Source: PALSA-911 sp963743035
Lineage (GTDB): Bacteria > Pseudomonadota > Alphaproteobacteria > Acetobacterales > Acetobacteraceae
DNA: 64,000 nt
Assembly (NCBI GenBank): GCA_963743035.1
Contig: CAVUOB010000005.1
Location: 313,450 to 377,449, forward strand
Direction: 5' to 3'
In this document: positions 1-8,536 of the stretch, one piece after another
Layout of the letters: the number at the start of each line of letters is the position of its first letter
Position numbering within the stretch: position 1 is the stretch's first letter
Position numbers and translations under genes: made by a program
Notes under the pieces: model-generated
The model's input: the letters and a program-made list of their open reading frames with translations, nothing else
The model's database searches: none
Told to the model about the DNA's origin: nothing

Positions 1-2
1 CC

Positions 3-86
3 CAGAATCTGGCCACCCAGAACCTGCCCCCCCTGCCCACTAGATTGCGGAACCGATCGATGACCGCTGGCGTATCCCTGCCATGA
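3..86 (+). CDS. 3' end of an unidentified upstream gene (partial)
   Basis: Frame 3 is open from the window edge and ends in TGA at 84-86, overlapping the ATG of hpnN as ATGA. The 27 visible residues end in ...TAGVSLP and are too few to identify. The 4-base overlap is the usual sign of translational coupling, so this is probably the gene before hpnN in the same operon. In other hopanoid producers hpnN often follows an MlaC-like gene, but nothing in this stub shows that. Confidence 0.35.
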   Translation, partial: QNLATQNLPPLPTRLRNRSMTAGVSLP

Positions 87-2692
87 CGCCGCTGGTCCGT
101 CTGGTCGACACCGCCCGGCGCAATGCCGTCGCCGTGGTGCTCGGCGGCATCGTGCTGGCGCTGCTGTCGGGCCTGGTTTCCTACGCGCTGCTCGGCGTCA
201 GCACCGATACCGACAAGATGTTCTCCGACCGGCTGGCCTGGCGCCAGCGCGTGGTGGCGTTCGAGCGCGCGTTTCCGCAATTCACCAACCTGCTGGTGGC
301 GGTGGTCGACGCCAGCTCGCCGGAGATCGCCGACCAGACCGCCGCCGCGCTGGCGGAGAACCTGGTCTCCGACAAGGCGCATTTCCTCACCATCCGCCGG
401 CCGGACGCCTCGGCCTATTTCGACCGGCAGGGCCTGCTGTTCCTCGACAAGCCGGCGCTGGCGCGATTGATGGACCGCACCATCGACGCCCAGCCCTTCC
501 TCGGCCAGCTCGCCGCCGATCCCTCCGCGCGCGGGCTGTTCGCCTCCCTGGCGCTGCTCGGCTTCGGGGTGACCCAGGGCCAGGCCGATCTCGCGCCGTA
601 CCGCTCGGCGCTCGAAAGTTTCCACCACTCGCTGCAGGGCGCGCTGGACGGCCATCCGACGCCGATGTCCTGGGTGCGCATGCTCGGCGGCGGCACCGAT
701 ACGCTGCAGGGCAGGTTCCGCTTCGTGCTGATCCAGCCGAAGCTCGACCACGGGGCGCTGCAGCCCGGCGGGGCCGCCACCGAGGCGGTGCGCGCGGCGG
801 CGGCGCGGCTGGAATTCGTCAAGACGGGCCAGGCGCATGTGCGCATCACCGGCCCGGTGGCGCTGGCCGACGAGGAATTCGCCAGCGTCGCCCAGGGCAT
901 GGTCACCGGCCTGCTGGTCAGCGTGGTGCTGATCACGCTGTGGCTGTTCCTGGCGCTGCGCAGCTGGCGGCTGATCGTGCCGGTGCTGGGGACGCTCGGG
1001 CTCGGGCTGATGCTGACGCTGCTGTTCGCCGCGGTGACGGTCGGCACGCTCAACCTGGTCTCGGTCGGCTTCGGCATCCTGTTCGTCGGCATCGCGGTGG
1101 ATTTCGCCATCCAGTTCTGCGTCCGCTTCCGCCACGCGCACCTGGATTTCCCCGACACGGCGGATGCGCTGGCGGTAACCGCGCATCGCGCGGGCAGGCA
1201 GATCCTGGTCGCCGCCGCGGCGACCGCGGCCGGGTTCCTGGCCTTCGTGCCGACCGATTTCGCCGGCGTGGCCGAGCTCGGCCTGATCGCCGGGTTCGGC
1301 ATGCTGATCGCCTTCGCCTGCACCATGACCTTCCTGCCCGCCGCCATCGCGCTCTGCCGCCCCGGCGCGGAGACGGCGGAGGCCGGCTTTCCCTGGGCGG
1401 TGCCGCTGGATCGGCTGCTGGCACGCCGGCGGATGGTGGTGCTGGGCGGCTTCGCCGGCGTCTTCGTGCTCGCCCTGGCCGCGTTTCCGCGGCTGGAATT
1501 CGACAGCGACCCGCTGCACACCAAGGACCCGACCACCGAGGCGATGCAGACGCTGAACGACCTGATGGCCTCGCCGCTGACCAATCCGTACAGCGCCGAC
1601 ATCATCGCCCCCAGCGAGGCCGAGGCGGCGAGGATCGCCGGCGTCCTCGGGCCGGTGAAGGAAGTGGGCGACGTGCTGACGATCGACAGCTTCGTGCCGG
1701 AGAACCAGAAGGAGAAGCTGCCGCTGATCGCGGATGCCGCCACCATCCTGGCGCCGACGCTGGCGGCGCGCGAGCCGGCGGCGCCGATCACCGCCGAGCA
1801 GGTGCGCATGGCGGCAGAGACCGCGCTGGCGCAGATCGAGCCGGCGCTGACCAGGCTGCCGGCGGACCATCCGCTGGCCGACATCGCCGGCGATCTGCGC
1901 AAATTGATGGCCGCCCCCGATCCGGTGCTGCTGTCGGCCGACCAGGCGCTGATCCGCTTCCTGCCGGCCGAGATCGACCGGCTGCGCCTTGGCCTGACCG
2001 CCACCGCCTCGACCCGCGCCGACATTCCCGCCGATATCGCCCGGGACTGGATGCTGGCCGACGGGCGGGCGCGGGTACAGGTGCTGGCGCGGCCGGACCA
2101 GCGCGACAGCCGGGGCCTGGCCGTCTTCGCCGAGGCGGTGCGCGCCGCCGCGCCCGATGCGGGCGGCTCGGCGGTGCAGATCGTGGAGACCGCGGCGACC
2201 ATCGTAGCCGCGTTCCGCAACGCGGCGATCCTGGCCCTGGTGGCGATCACCGCGATCCTGTTCGCGACGCTGCGCCGGGTGCTGGACGTGGCGCTGGTGC
2301 TGGCGCCGCTGCTGCTGTCGGCCGCGCTGACGCTGCTGGTCTGCGTGCTGACGGGGATCGACCTGAACTTCGCCAACATCATCGCCCTGCCGCTGCTGCT
2401 GGGGGTGGGCGTGTCGTTCAACGTGTATTTCGTGATGAACTGGCGGATGGGGCGGCAGGATTTCCTGAGCTCGGCGACGGCGCGGGCGATCGTGTTCTCC
2501 GCGCTGACCACCGGCACCGCGTTCGGCTCGCTCGCCGCCTCGGGCCATCCGGGCACGGCGAGCATGGGGTTGCTGCTGCTGGTCAGCCTGGGCTGCACGC
2601 TGATCGCCAGCCTGGTGTTCATCCCGGCGCTGCTGGCGGCGGTGCGGCGCGAGGCGCCGCTGCCGGTGCCCGCGCCGGCAACCCGGCGTTAA
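83..2692 (+). CDS. hpnN: HpnN, hopanoid-associated RND (MMPL-type) transporter
   Basis: This 869-residue inner-membrane RND protein has the expected two-fold layout: one N-terminal helix (about residues 15-37), a large periplasmic domain, a helix bundle (about 270-430), then a second single helix, periplasmic domain and helix bundle (about 455-850). The segment GIAVDFAIQF near residue 335 is the charged membrane motif of this family, and LLGVGVSFNVYF is its counterpart in the second half. HpnN is the proposed carrier of hopanoids from the inner to the outer membrane. Length and repeat structure match the family. The ATG overlaps the stop of the preceding frame. No other hopanoid gene is inside the window, so the locus continues to the left or hpnN stands apart. 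Confidence 0.9.
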   Translation: MTPLVRLVDTARRNAVAVVLGGIVLALLSGLVSYALLGVSTDTDKMFSDRLAWRQRVVAFERAFPQFTNLLVAVVDASSPEIADQTAAALAENLVSDKAHFLTIRRPDASAYFDRQGLLFLDKPALARLMDRTIDAQPFLGQLAADPSARGLFASLALLGFGVTQGQADLAPYRSALESFHHSLQGALDGHPTPMSWVRMLGGGTDTLQGRFRFVLIQPKLDHGALQPGGAATEAVRAAAARLEFVKTGQAHVRITGPVALADEEFASVAQGMVTGLLVSVVLITLWLFLALRSWRLIVPVLGTLGLGLMLTLLFAAVTVGTLNLVSVGFGILFVGIAVDFAIQFCVRFRHAHLDFPDTADALAVTAHRAGRQILVAAAATAAGFLAFVPTDFAGVAELGLIAGFGMLIAFACTMTFLPAAIALCRPGAETAEAGFPWAVPLDRLLARRRMVVLGGFAGVFVLALAAFPRLEFDSDPLHTKDPTTEAMQTLNDLMASPLTNPYSADIIAPSEAEAARIAGVLGPVKEVGDVLTIDSFVPENQKEKLPLIADAATILAPTLAAREPAAPITAEQVRMAAETALAQIEPALTRLPADHPLADIAGDLRKLMAAPDPVLLSADQALIRFLPAEIDRLRLGLTATASTRADIPADIARDWMLADGRARVQVLARPDQRDSRGLAVFAEAVRAAAPDAGGSAVQIVETAATIVAAFRNAAILALVAITAILFATLRRVLDVALVLAPLLLSAALTLLVCVLTGIDLNFANIIALPLLLGVGVSFNVYFVMNWRMGRQDFLSSATARAIVFSALTTGTAFGSLAASGHPGTASMGLLLLVSLGCTLIASLVFIPALLAAVRREAPLPVPAPATRR

Positions 2693-2715
2693 CCCCGCCG
2701 CGCCAGGCTGCGCCG

Positions 2716-3027
2716 ATGGGAAAGCTGCAGGCGCTGCTCATTCCGCTGCTGCTGCCCCCACTGCTGCTGCGGGGGCCGGTGTTCGCCCAGCCGGCTGATT
2801 GCGCGTCCGCGCCTGAGGCCGAGGCGCCGGCCGCGCCGATGGCGCTGAACCTCGGTGGGCTGCCCGGCGTGCCCGCCGGCGTCAGCGGCCAGATCTACGT
2901 GGCGACGCCGTGGGCCGCGGGCGGCATGACCTGCACCGACCAGCGCCCGCCGCCGCGCGACATTTTGCGCGGGGAGCCGGGGGACGCGCTGCATGGTCCT
3001 CAGGGTGACCTGCTGCGGGGTCCGTGA
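2716..3027 (+). CDS. small secreted proline-rich hypothetical protein
   Basis: This 103-residue protein starts 23 bases after hpnN on the same strand. Residues 3-24 are a strong Sec signal (LQALLIPLLLPPLLL followed by FAQP), so the mature protein is probably periplasmic. The rest is rich in Pro, Gly and Ala, with a two-Cys pattern (one Cys soon after the signal, one in GGMTCTDQRPP). I do not recognise a family. Close spacing suggests cotranscription with hpnN. The last residues read into a hairpin repeat, so the true C-terminus could be different. Confidence 0.5.
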   Translation: MGKLQALLIPLLLPPLLLRGPVFAQPADCASAPEAEAPAAPMALNLGGLPGVPAGVSGQIYVATPWAAGGMTCTDQRPPPRDILRGEPGDALHGPQGDLLRGP

Positions 3028-3029
3028 GA

Positions 3030-3135
3030 CAGGAAGGTCGGGCTCCGCCCGAACCCGCCAGGGGCCGAGCTCCTGGACCTCAATAAATGGGTTTCCAAAG
3101 GGCGACTGCCCTTTGGCGGGTCCGGGCAGAGCCCG
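3030..3135. repeat. half-size copy of the multi-hairpin GC-rich repeat
   Basis: A run of small palindromes lies between two converging genes: TCGGGCTCCGCCCGA, then AAAGGGCGACTGCCCTTT, then CCGGGCAGAGCCCGG. The modules and order resemble one arm of the larger elements near 9.3, 17.0 and 32.5 kb, but the long central stem is missing. It may act as a bidirectional terminator between the small secreted protein gene and the Mn-catalase gene. Confidence 0.6.
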
Positions 3136-3138
3136 GGC

Positions 3139-3885
3139 TTACTTCTTGCGCCCCTTCGGCTTGCCGTGCGCTTCGTCGTCGGGATTGACCGGAGGGGGCG
3201 GAAAGCCGCCTTGCGGCTCGGGGTCGGCGATGTAGTCGAAGTCCGGGGCCTCGTTCCAGGGTCCGCGGGCATCCTCGCCCTGCGACAGGTTGAACACCAG
3301 CTTGACGGTGTCGTCCGGCGGGATGTTGCCGAAGAACGGGTCCTCCAGCTTGCCCATCTGATCGAGCGCCTTCATGAACATGTTGGCGTGGGTGATCTCG
3401 CGGGTCAGCAGGTGTATCAGGGCCTTTTTGGTGCCCTCGTCGTCGCACGCCTTGATCAGCGCTTCGTAGGTCTGCCGCGCGCCGGCCTCGGAGGATATGT
3501 TCGCGCGGAGGTCGCGCACCACGTTGCCGCCTTCCTGGATGTAGGACGCGGTCCAGCAGCTGCCCTGACTGTCCAGGAAATGCGGACCGCCGCCTTTCAG
3601 CTTGAACAGGGGCGCATCGTAGACGCCGGTCTGGTCGATCTTGCTGGTGTGCTGGGCGATCAGCTTTCCGACCATCTCCAGATGGCTGAATTCTTCCAGG
3701 GCGATGTCCTGCAACATGTCGCGAATACCGGCGTTCTCGACATGGAACGATTGCACCCAGTATTGCAACGCTGCCGTCAGCTCGCCGGTTGCGCCGCCGA
3801 ATTGTTCCAGCAGGAAAGTGCCGAAACGTGCGTCGGGCTTGCCGACGCTGATCGGCTGAATGAGTTCCTTGCGATGAAGAAACAT
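3139..3885 (-). CDS. manganese (non-heme) catalase
   Basis: This 248-residue ferritin-like protein disproportionates hydrogen peroxide at a dinuclear Mn centre. The five metal ligands are visible by position and context: Glu35 (TGELTAAL), Glu65 and His68 (EEFSHLEM), Glu133 (SSEAGAR) and His166 (TREITHANMF). The C-terminal tail is Pro/Gly/Lys-rich (from about residue 225). The start is an ATG behind a near-perfect AGGAGGCAC ribosome site. It lies 31 bases after the DUF892 gene on the same strand, so the two are probably one transcript read from the promoter near 4.45 kb. Pairs of Mn-catalase and DUF892 genes are common in the general stress response of alphaproteobacteria. Confidence 0.93.
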   Translation of the reverse strand: MFLHRKELIQPISVGKPDARFGTFLLEQFGGATGELTAALQYWVQSFHVENAGIRDMLQDIALEEFSHLEMVGKLIAQHTSKIDQTGVYDAPLFKLKGGGPHFLDSQGSCWTASYIQEGGNVVRDLRANISSEAGARQTYEALIKACDDEGTKKALIHLLTREITHANMFMKALDQMGKLEDPFFGNIPPDDTVKLVFNLSQGEDARGPWNEAPDFDYIADPEPQGGFPPPPVNPDDEAHGKPKGRKK

Positions 3886-3916
3886 TTGTGCCTCCTGGCG
3901 ATTGAATGGGTAGCTG

Positions 3917-4405
3917 CTAGGCGGCCTTGGCTGCCTGCGGATTGACCGAGCCCGACACTTGCGTGAGCAGCGCGTCGGCCTTTTTTTCCTGGTCCAGATT
4001 GGCCTGCAGCAGCGCGACCACGTCCTTTTTGCCGAGCGCGCCCGCCCAGGCGATCAGGGCGCCATACCGCGCCATTTCGTAATGTTCGACGGCCTGGCCA
4101 CAGGCGATCAGGCCGGCGTCACGGACCGCGCTTGGCTCGGTGGCTTCTTCCAGCAGCTCTTCGCACTCCTCGATAATGCCCTTGATCGCCTCGCAGGTCT
4201 TGCCCTGTGCGCGCTTGCCGAGGAGTTCGAACACCTCCTGCAGCCGTTCCACCTGGCCTTCGGTTTCCTCGCGATGCGCCGTGAAGCCTTGCTTCAGCGT
4301 CGGGTCCTGCGCGGCCTTGGTCATCTTGGGCAGGGCCTTGAGGATTTGCCGCTCGGCGAAATAGATGTCCTTGAGGGTATCCAGGAACAGGTCCGGGAGT
4401 TTCAT
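3917..4405 (-). CDS. DUF892 (YciE/YciF) ferritin-like protein
   Basis: This 162-residue all-alpha protein opens with LPDLFLDTLKDIYFAERQILKALPKM, the standard DUF892 start, and carries the carboxylate/His helices of the fold (HREETEGQVERL, IEECEELL, VEHYEMARYG). The family is stress-induced and structurally related to ferritin and rubrerythrin; the exact reaction is not established. It is the first gene of a two-gene minus-strand unit with Mn-catalase. The ATG has a GGAG site about eight bases upstream and a stress-type promoter before that. Confidence 0.9.
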   Translation of the reverse strand: MKLPDLFLDTLKDIYFAERQILKALPKMTKAAQDPTLKQGFTAHREETEGQVERLQEVFELLGKRAQGKTCEAIKGIIEECEELLEEATEPSAVRDAGLIACGQAVEHYEMARYGALIAWAGALGKKDVVALLQANLDQEKKADALLTQVSGSVNPQAAKAA

Positions 4406-4435
4406 TGCGGTGCTCCATGCTGAGTTCAGAGCACC

Positions 4436-4460
4436 AACCTTTCAGCGTTGACTAGGTTCC
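4436..4460 (-). promoter_or_regulatory. candidate EcfG-type promoter for DUF892/Mn-catalase
   Basis: On the minus strand GGAAC (4460-4456) is followed after 16 bases by GGTT (4439-4436), close to the alphaproteobacterial general-stress sigma factor EcfG consensus GGAAC-N16/17-CGTT. A start site about 7 bases further would leave a roughly 20-base leader carrying GGAG before the ATG at 4405. The downstream genes are of the kind this sigma factor normally controls. The -10 differs from consensus at its first base. Confidence 0.5.
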
Positions 4461-4600
4461 TTGCGCTTGCGGCAAGGCGCGCCTGCACAAGCAAGCGTGA
4501 CCGCGGCGGCGATCCCGCGCGAGGCCGTTGCTGATAGGCTTGCCGCACAGGCTGCCTCTTCGCAGGATCGAAAGATGCGTGAACGAAAGGAACCTGCCCG

Positions 4601-5491
4601 ATGCGCCCCCCGACGTGCTCATGGATGCGGCTTGCCGCCGCGGTTATGCTCTGCGTCCCGCTTTGGGCCCTGGCCGCCCTGCCCGCACGCGCCCAGATCG
4701 CCTCGAACGCGCCGAGCCCGGAATCGGCGTCCGGCTGGACCTTCGCGGTCACACCCTATGTCTGGCTGCCGCGGATCTCGACCACGTTCAGCTACGACGG
4801 CCCGCAGGGCGGCAATGTCACCACCAATATCAGCGCGGGCATCGGCGACTACATCTCCGACATCAATTTCGGAATGCTGATCGGCGGCGTGGCGCGCTAC
4901 GACCGGTTCTCGATCCTGACCGATCTGGTCTACCTCAACGCCAGCCTGACCACGAGCAACAGCCATCTCTCCTCGGTCAATCTCGGTCCGGGCCCGATCT
5001 ATATTCCGCGCGAGCAGCAGCTCGGCACCGGCACGCGGCTCGCCACGACGATCTGGTCGCTCGCCGGCGGCTACACGCTGCTGCAGGGGGACTGGGGCAA
5101 CCTTGATGCCGTCGTCGGGCTGCGCATGCTGTTCATCGGCTCCACCACCAACTACCTGCTCACCAACGACATATTTCTGCCCGACCGGACCCTCGCCTTG
5201 TCGCGCGGCGGCAGCCTCAATCTCGGCACCACCAAGCCCGAAGGCATCGGCGGCATCACCGGGCGCATCAACATCCCCGACAGCCGGTTCTACCTGCCTT
5301 TCTACCTGGATGCGGGCGGCGGCGCCGTGCCGTTCACCTGGCAGGTCTATGCCGGCATCGCGTATCAGGCCGCGAGCTGGGCCGATGTCTCGGTCGGCTA
5401 CCGCTATCTCGCCTTCGAGAGCGGCAGCAAGAACGGCGTGCAGAACCTCGATCTTGGCGGCGTATTGATCGCCGCCAATTTCCGTTTCTAG
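4601..5491 (+). CDS. outer-membrane beta-barrel protein
   Basis: This 296-residue protein has a signal peptide (residues 9-32, ending ALPARAQ), then alternating short strands typical of a barrel (WTFAVTPYVWLPRI, FSILTDLVYLNASL, ATTIWSLAGGYTLL, WADVSVGYRYLAFES), and ends in Phe (ANFRF), the outer-membrane assembly signal. Such proteins are usually annotated only as outer-membrane proteins of unknown cargo. The ATG follows an AAAGGAAC ribosome site. It is divergent from the DUF892 operon. Confidence 0.8.
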   Translation: MRPPTCSWMRLAAAVMLCVPLWALAALPARAQIASNAPSPESASGWTFAVTPYVWLPRISTTFSYDGPQGGNVTTNISAGIGDYISDINFGMLIGGVARYDRFSILTDLVYLNASLTTSNSHLSSVNLGPGPIYIPREQQLGTGTRLATTIWSLAGGYTLLQGDWGNLDAVVGLRMLFIGSTTNYLLTNDIFLPDRTLALSRGGSLNLGTTKPEGIGGITGRINIPDSRFYLPFYLDAGGGAVPFTWQVYAGIAYQAASWADVSVGYRYLAFESGSKNGVQNLDLGGVLIAANFRF

Positions 5492-5533
5492 CCGTTATTG
5501 CCTGGGGGTTGGGCTTGTCAGATCGATGATTGT

Positions 5534-5621
5534 GCTTGCGTCCGTCCGTCCGGCGTCAACCCCAAGCCGGCCAAGCGGCCGGGCGCTGCGCGCGGGTTGA
5601 CCCCGGACGGACGGACGAAGC
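5534..5621. repeat. long imperfect inverted repeat between converging genes
   Basis: The left arm 5534-5562 (GCTTGCGTCCGTCCG...) pairs with the right arm 5594-5621 (...CGGACGGACGAAGC) over about 28 bases with one mismatch and one bulge, around a 31-base GC-rich loop. It sits between the end of the outer-membrane protein gene (+) and the end of the oxidoreductase gene (-), so it could stop transcription from both sides. There is no T-run. The rest of 5492-5756 shows nothing else. Confidence 0.6.
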
Positions 5622-5756
5622 GGGGGCGATGATCAGACAAGGCACAGGTCTGCCCATCTCCGGCTTGCTTCGATCCCAAGCCACCTGCCGATCGGCACGG
5701 CCGGACAATCCGGAATCGAGGCAGCCGACAGGTCCAACGCCCGTGGCAATGACCGC

Positions 5757-6767
5757 CTAGCCGATGCGGATCACCACCTTGCCCACATGCGTCTGCCCCT
5801 CCAGATGGCGGTAGGCGGCCTTGGCGTCGGCGAAATCGAACACGCGGTCGATCACCGGCCGGATCTGGTGCAGCTCCACCGACCGGTTCAGCGCCTCGAA
5901 CATCTGCCGGGAACCGACATAGATGCCGCGCACGGTCAGCATCTTGCGCATCATCGGCGTCGGGTTGATCTCCCCGCCGGTCAGCACGCCGATCAGGTGG
6001 ATGTTGCCGCCGAGCCTTGCCGCCTCGATCGAGCGGGCCAGCGTGCCGGCGCCGCCGACCTCCACCACGTGGTCGACGCCGCGCCCGCCGGTCAGCGCCA
6101 GCACCTGTTCCTGCCATTCCGGAAACTGGCGGTAGTTCACCCCGTCCGACGCGCCGAGCCTGGCGGCCTGCGCCAGCTTGTCGTCCGACGACGAGGTGGC
6201 GATCACCCGGGCGCCAGCGGCGCGGGCCAGCTGCAGCGCGAAGATCGACACGCCGCCGGTGCCGAGCACCAGCACGCTCTGCCCGGCGATCAGCGGCTTG
6301 CCGGCGAACAGCGCATTCCACACCGTGACGGCCGCGCAGGGCAGCGTGGCGGCTTCCTCGAAGGACAGATGCGCGGGCACGTGCACCAGGCCCTGCTGGT
6401 CGAACAGCTTGTATTCGGACAGCACGCCGTCGATCGCGCCGCCGAGCGAGCTCGGCGGGTCCTCGGGCGTGACCTCGCCGCCCAGCCAGGACTGCATGAA
6501 GATGCCGGCGACGCGGTCGCCCACCTTCACCCGCGTCACCTCGGCGCCGATCTCCACCACTTCGCCAACACCGTCCGACAGCGGCACCAGATTGGTCGGC
6601 GCGGTGCCGCGGGCGTAGCGGCCGGAGGACACCATCAGATCGCGGTAATTGAGGCTGGCGGCACGCATGCGCACCAGCACCTGCCCGCGCTGCGGCCGCG
6701 GCGTGTCCGCCTCGGCCAGCGTCAGCGTGTCGATCCCGTTGGCCTGCGGAAAGCGGTAGAATTTCAC
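5757..6767 (-). CDS. quinone-reductase/alcohol-dehydrogenase-like MDR oxidoreductase
   Basis: This 336-residue medium-chain dehydrogenase has a GroES-like N-terminal half (LTLAEADTPRPQRGQVLVRMRAAS) and a Rossmann half with GTGGVSIFALQLARAAGARV near residue 170. The structural-zinc cysteine cluster of true alcohol dehydrogenases is absent, and SLNYRDLMV is the usual start of zinc-free enoyl/quinone reductase-like members. It probably uses NAD(P)H on a carbonyl or enone; the substrate cannot be read. The start is GTG with GGGAG upstream. It is the last gene of a spoU - hydroxyacid dehydrogenase - oxidoreductase unit (12-base gap). Confidence 0.82.
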   Translation of the reverse strand: MKFYRFPQANGIDTLTLAEADTPRPQRGQVLVRMRAASLNYRDLMVSSGRYARGTAPTNLVPLSDGVGEVVEIGAEVTRVKVGDRVAGIFMQSWLGGEVTPEDPPSSLGGAIDGVLSEYKLFDQQGLVHVPAHLSFEEAATLPCAAVTVWNALFAGKPLIAGQSVLVLGTGGVSIFALQLARAAGARVIATSSSDDKLAQAARLGASDGVNYRQFPEWQEQVLALTGGRGVDHVVEVGGAGTLARSIEAARLGGNIHLIGVLTGGEINPTPMMRKMLTVRGIYVGSRQMFEALNRSVELHQIRPVIDRVFDFADAKAAYRHLEGQTHVGKVVIRIG

Positions 6768-6779
6768 GTTTGGGTCTCC

Positions 6780-7761
6780 CTAATAGCCGCGCTGCACGTC
6801 GAACAAATTCGGCATCGGACGGCCCTCGCTTCGTGCCCGCAGATTGGCGAAAAAGATATCCAGGCTGTCGGCGTTGTAGGTGTTCGGATCGTCGGCCGAG
6901 GTATGCGGGCTCATGATCAGGTTCGGCGTCGTCCATAGCCGGTGGCCGGGCGGCACCGGCTCGGGCACGAACACGTCCAGCACCGCGCCGCCGAGCCGCC
7001 CGGCCTCAAGCGCGTCGCACAGCGCGTCCTGGTCCAGCAGCGCGCCGCGGCCGATATTCACCAGCCCGGCTCCTTCCGGCAGCAGAGCGAGGCGGCGCCG
7101 GTCGATCAGGTTCCGCGTCGCCTCGGTCAGCGGACAGGCCAGCAGCAGGAATTCGCTGCCGGGCAGCACGCGGTCCAGATCCGCGGTCGCGATCACCTCG
7201 GCGCAGGCGGGATGCGGCTCGGCGCGGGTGCGCACGCCGGTGACGTGCATGCCGAAGCGGGAGAACTGCGTCGCCGCGGCGCCGCCGAGCGAGCCGAGCC
7301 CCACCACCGTCACCCGCCGGCCGCGCAGCACCGAGCCCCAGAGCTTGCGCCAGCTTCCCTGGCGCTGGTCAGTGACGAATTCGGGAATGCGGTTGGCCAG
7401 CATCAGCACCGACATCAGCGCGAACTCGCCGGCTTTTTGGGCGTGGGTGCCGCTGTTGTTCAGCAGCTTCACGCCGGCCGGAAGCCAGTCGAACGGCGCC
7501 AGCAGGTTCAGCCCGGCAGAGGTGACGGAGATCAGCCGCAGATGCGGCGCATGTACCGGGAAAGACGACTTGATCGTGTCGGTATCGCTCACCAGCGCTT
7601 CCGCCTCGGCCATCCCGGCGGCGAAATCCGCTGGAGTGTCGCCGACGCTGACATCGATGCCCCGCGCCGATATCTCCGGCGCGCGCGGCGGCGGCCTCCC
7701 ACATCTCGCGGGAGAAGCGGAACAGGGGATCGGCGACGGGATTCTGCAGGTGAATGCGCAT
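6780..7761 (-). CDS. D-2-hydroxyacid dehydrogenase (one frameshift near the 5' end)
   Basis: This is an NAD-dependent D-2-hydroxyacid dehydrogenase. GLGSLGGAAATQF is the dinucleotide motif; catalytic Arg (NIGRGALLDQDAL) and His (MSPHTSADDPN) are present. The uninterrupted frame runs 6780-7613, but the natural N-terminus is in another frame from ATG 7761 (MRIHLQNPVADPLFRFSREM). Dropping one base in the GC run near 7690 joins the two as ...EISARGIDVSVGDTPADF. So either the sequence carries an extra base or the gene is damaged. Seven bases separate ATG 7761 from the spoU stop. The substrate is unknown. Confidence 0.8.
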
Positions 7762-7768
7762 GTGCAAA

Positions 7769-8491
7769 CTATACGGCCTGACCCGTGAGCGCATGCAACA
7801 GCACCGCCGCCGCCTGGGCCACGTTCAGGCTCTGCACCCGCCCGCTGCCGTCGATGCGGATGCGCCTGCGGCAGGCGGCCAGCACGTCCGGGGAAATGCC
7901 TCGCTCCTCATTGCCCAGCACCAGCGCCACCGAGCGGTCGCGCGGCAGCGCCGATAGCGGCGCCGCGTCCGGCGTCAGCGCCGCCGCCACAGTGCGGTAG
8001 AACGGCTGCATGGCGCCGAGTGCCGCCGGCAGGTCGCGGGTCTTGAACAGCAGCAGGTGCTCGAGCCCGCCCTCGGCGGTGCGATAGGCGGCGTCCGACG
8101 GCATGGCGTTGCCGGGCGCCTCGCCGATCAGCATGCCGGGCACGCCGAAATAGGCGGCCGAGCGGGCGATGGCGCCGAGGTTGTGGGGATTGCCTATGCC
8201 GTCGAGCACCAGCAGGAAGGTCAGCCGCGGCGGGTTGTCGCGGTCGAAGATCGGGATCGCCCGCGGCTTCGCCACCGCGACGATGCCGCCGTGATGCAGG
8301 GTGCCGGCGATTTTCTCCAGCGTCTCGGCGTCCACCACGCGGTACGGCTTGCGCCGCTGCGCGAGGCCGGCGCAGTACGGCCCGGCCACCGGCTTCATCT
8401 CCGCCAGGTAGAACAGCCGCTGCACGTCGTCGGGCCGCTTGGCGAACAGGGCGGCGACCGCATTGGCGCCGCAGATATTGTCTGTGTTCAT
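7769..8491 (-). CDS. SpoU-family rRNA/tRNA 2'-O-methyltransferase
   Basis: This 240-residue protein has an N-terminal substrate-binding part (NICGANAVAALFAKRPDDVQ) and a C-terminal SPOUT knot with the three family motifs: DGIGNPHNLGAIARSA (motif 1), LVLGNEERGIS (motif 2) and RVQSLNVAQAAAVLLH (motif 3). It transfers methyl from S-adenosylmethionine to a ribose 2'-OH of rRNA or tRNA. I chose the ATG at 8491 because it starts the conserved N-terminus; upstream the frame is open but not protein-like. It is divergent from rluA with a 45-base shared promoter region. Confidence 0.9.
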   Translation of the reverse strand: MNTDNICGANAVAALFAKRPDDVQRLFYLAEMKPVAGPYCAGLAQRRKPYRVVDAETLEKIAGTLHHGGIVAVAKPRAIPIFDRDNPPRLTFLLVLDGIGNPHNLGAIARSAAYFGVPGMLIGEAPGNAMPSDAAYRTAEGGLEHLLLFKTRDLPAALGAMQPFYRTVAAALTPDAAPLSALPRDRSVALVLGNEERGISPDVLAACRRRIRIDGSGRVQSLNVAQAAAVLLHALTGQAV

Positions 8492-8536
8492 GGGGCGCTG
8501 CTTCCGCCCCGGCCCGCGCCCTGTCAACCTGGGCGG

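Noticed and set aside
415..2622. 735-codon frame antisense to hpnN
   Set aside because: Ser/Ala/Arg-rich composition typical of antisense frames; the sense strand encodes a full HpnN.
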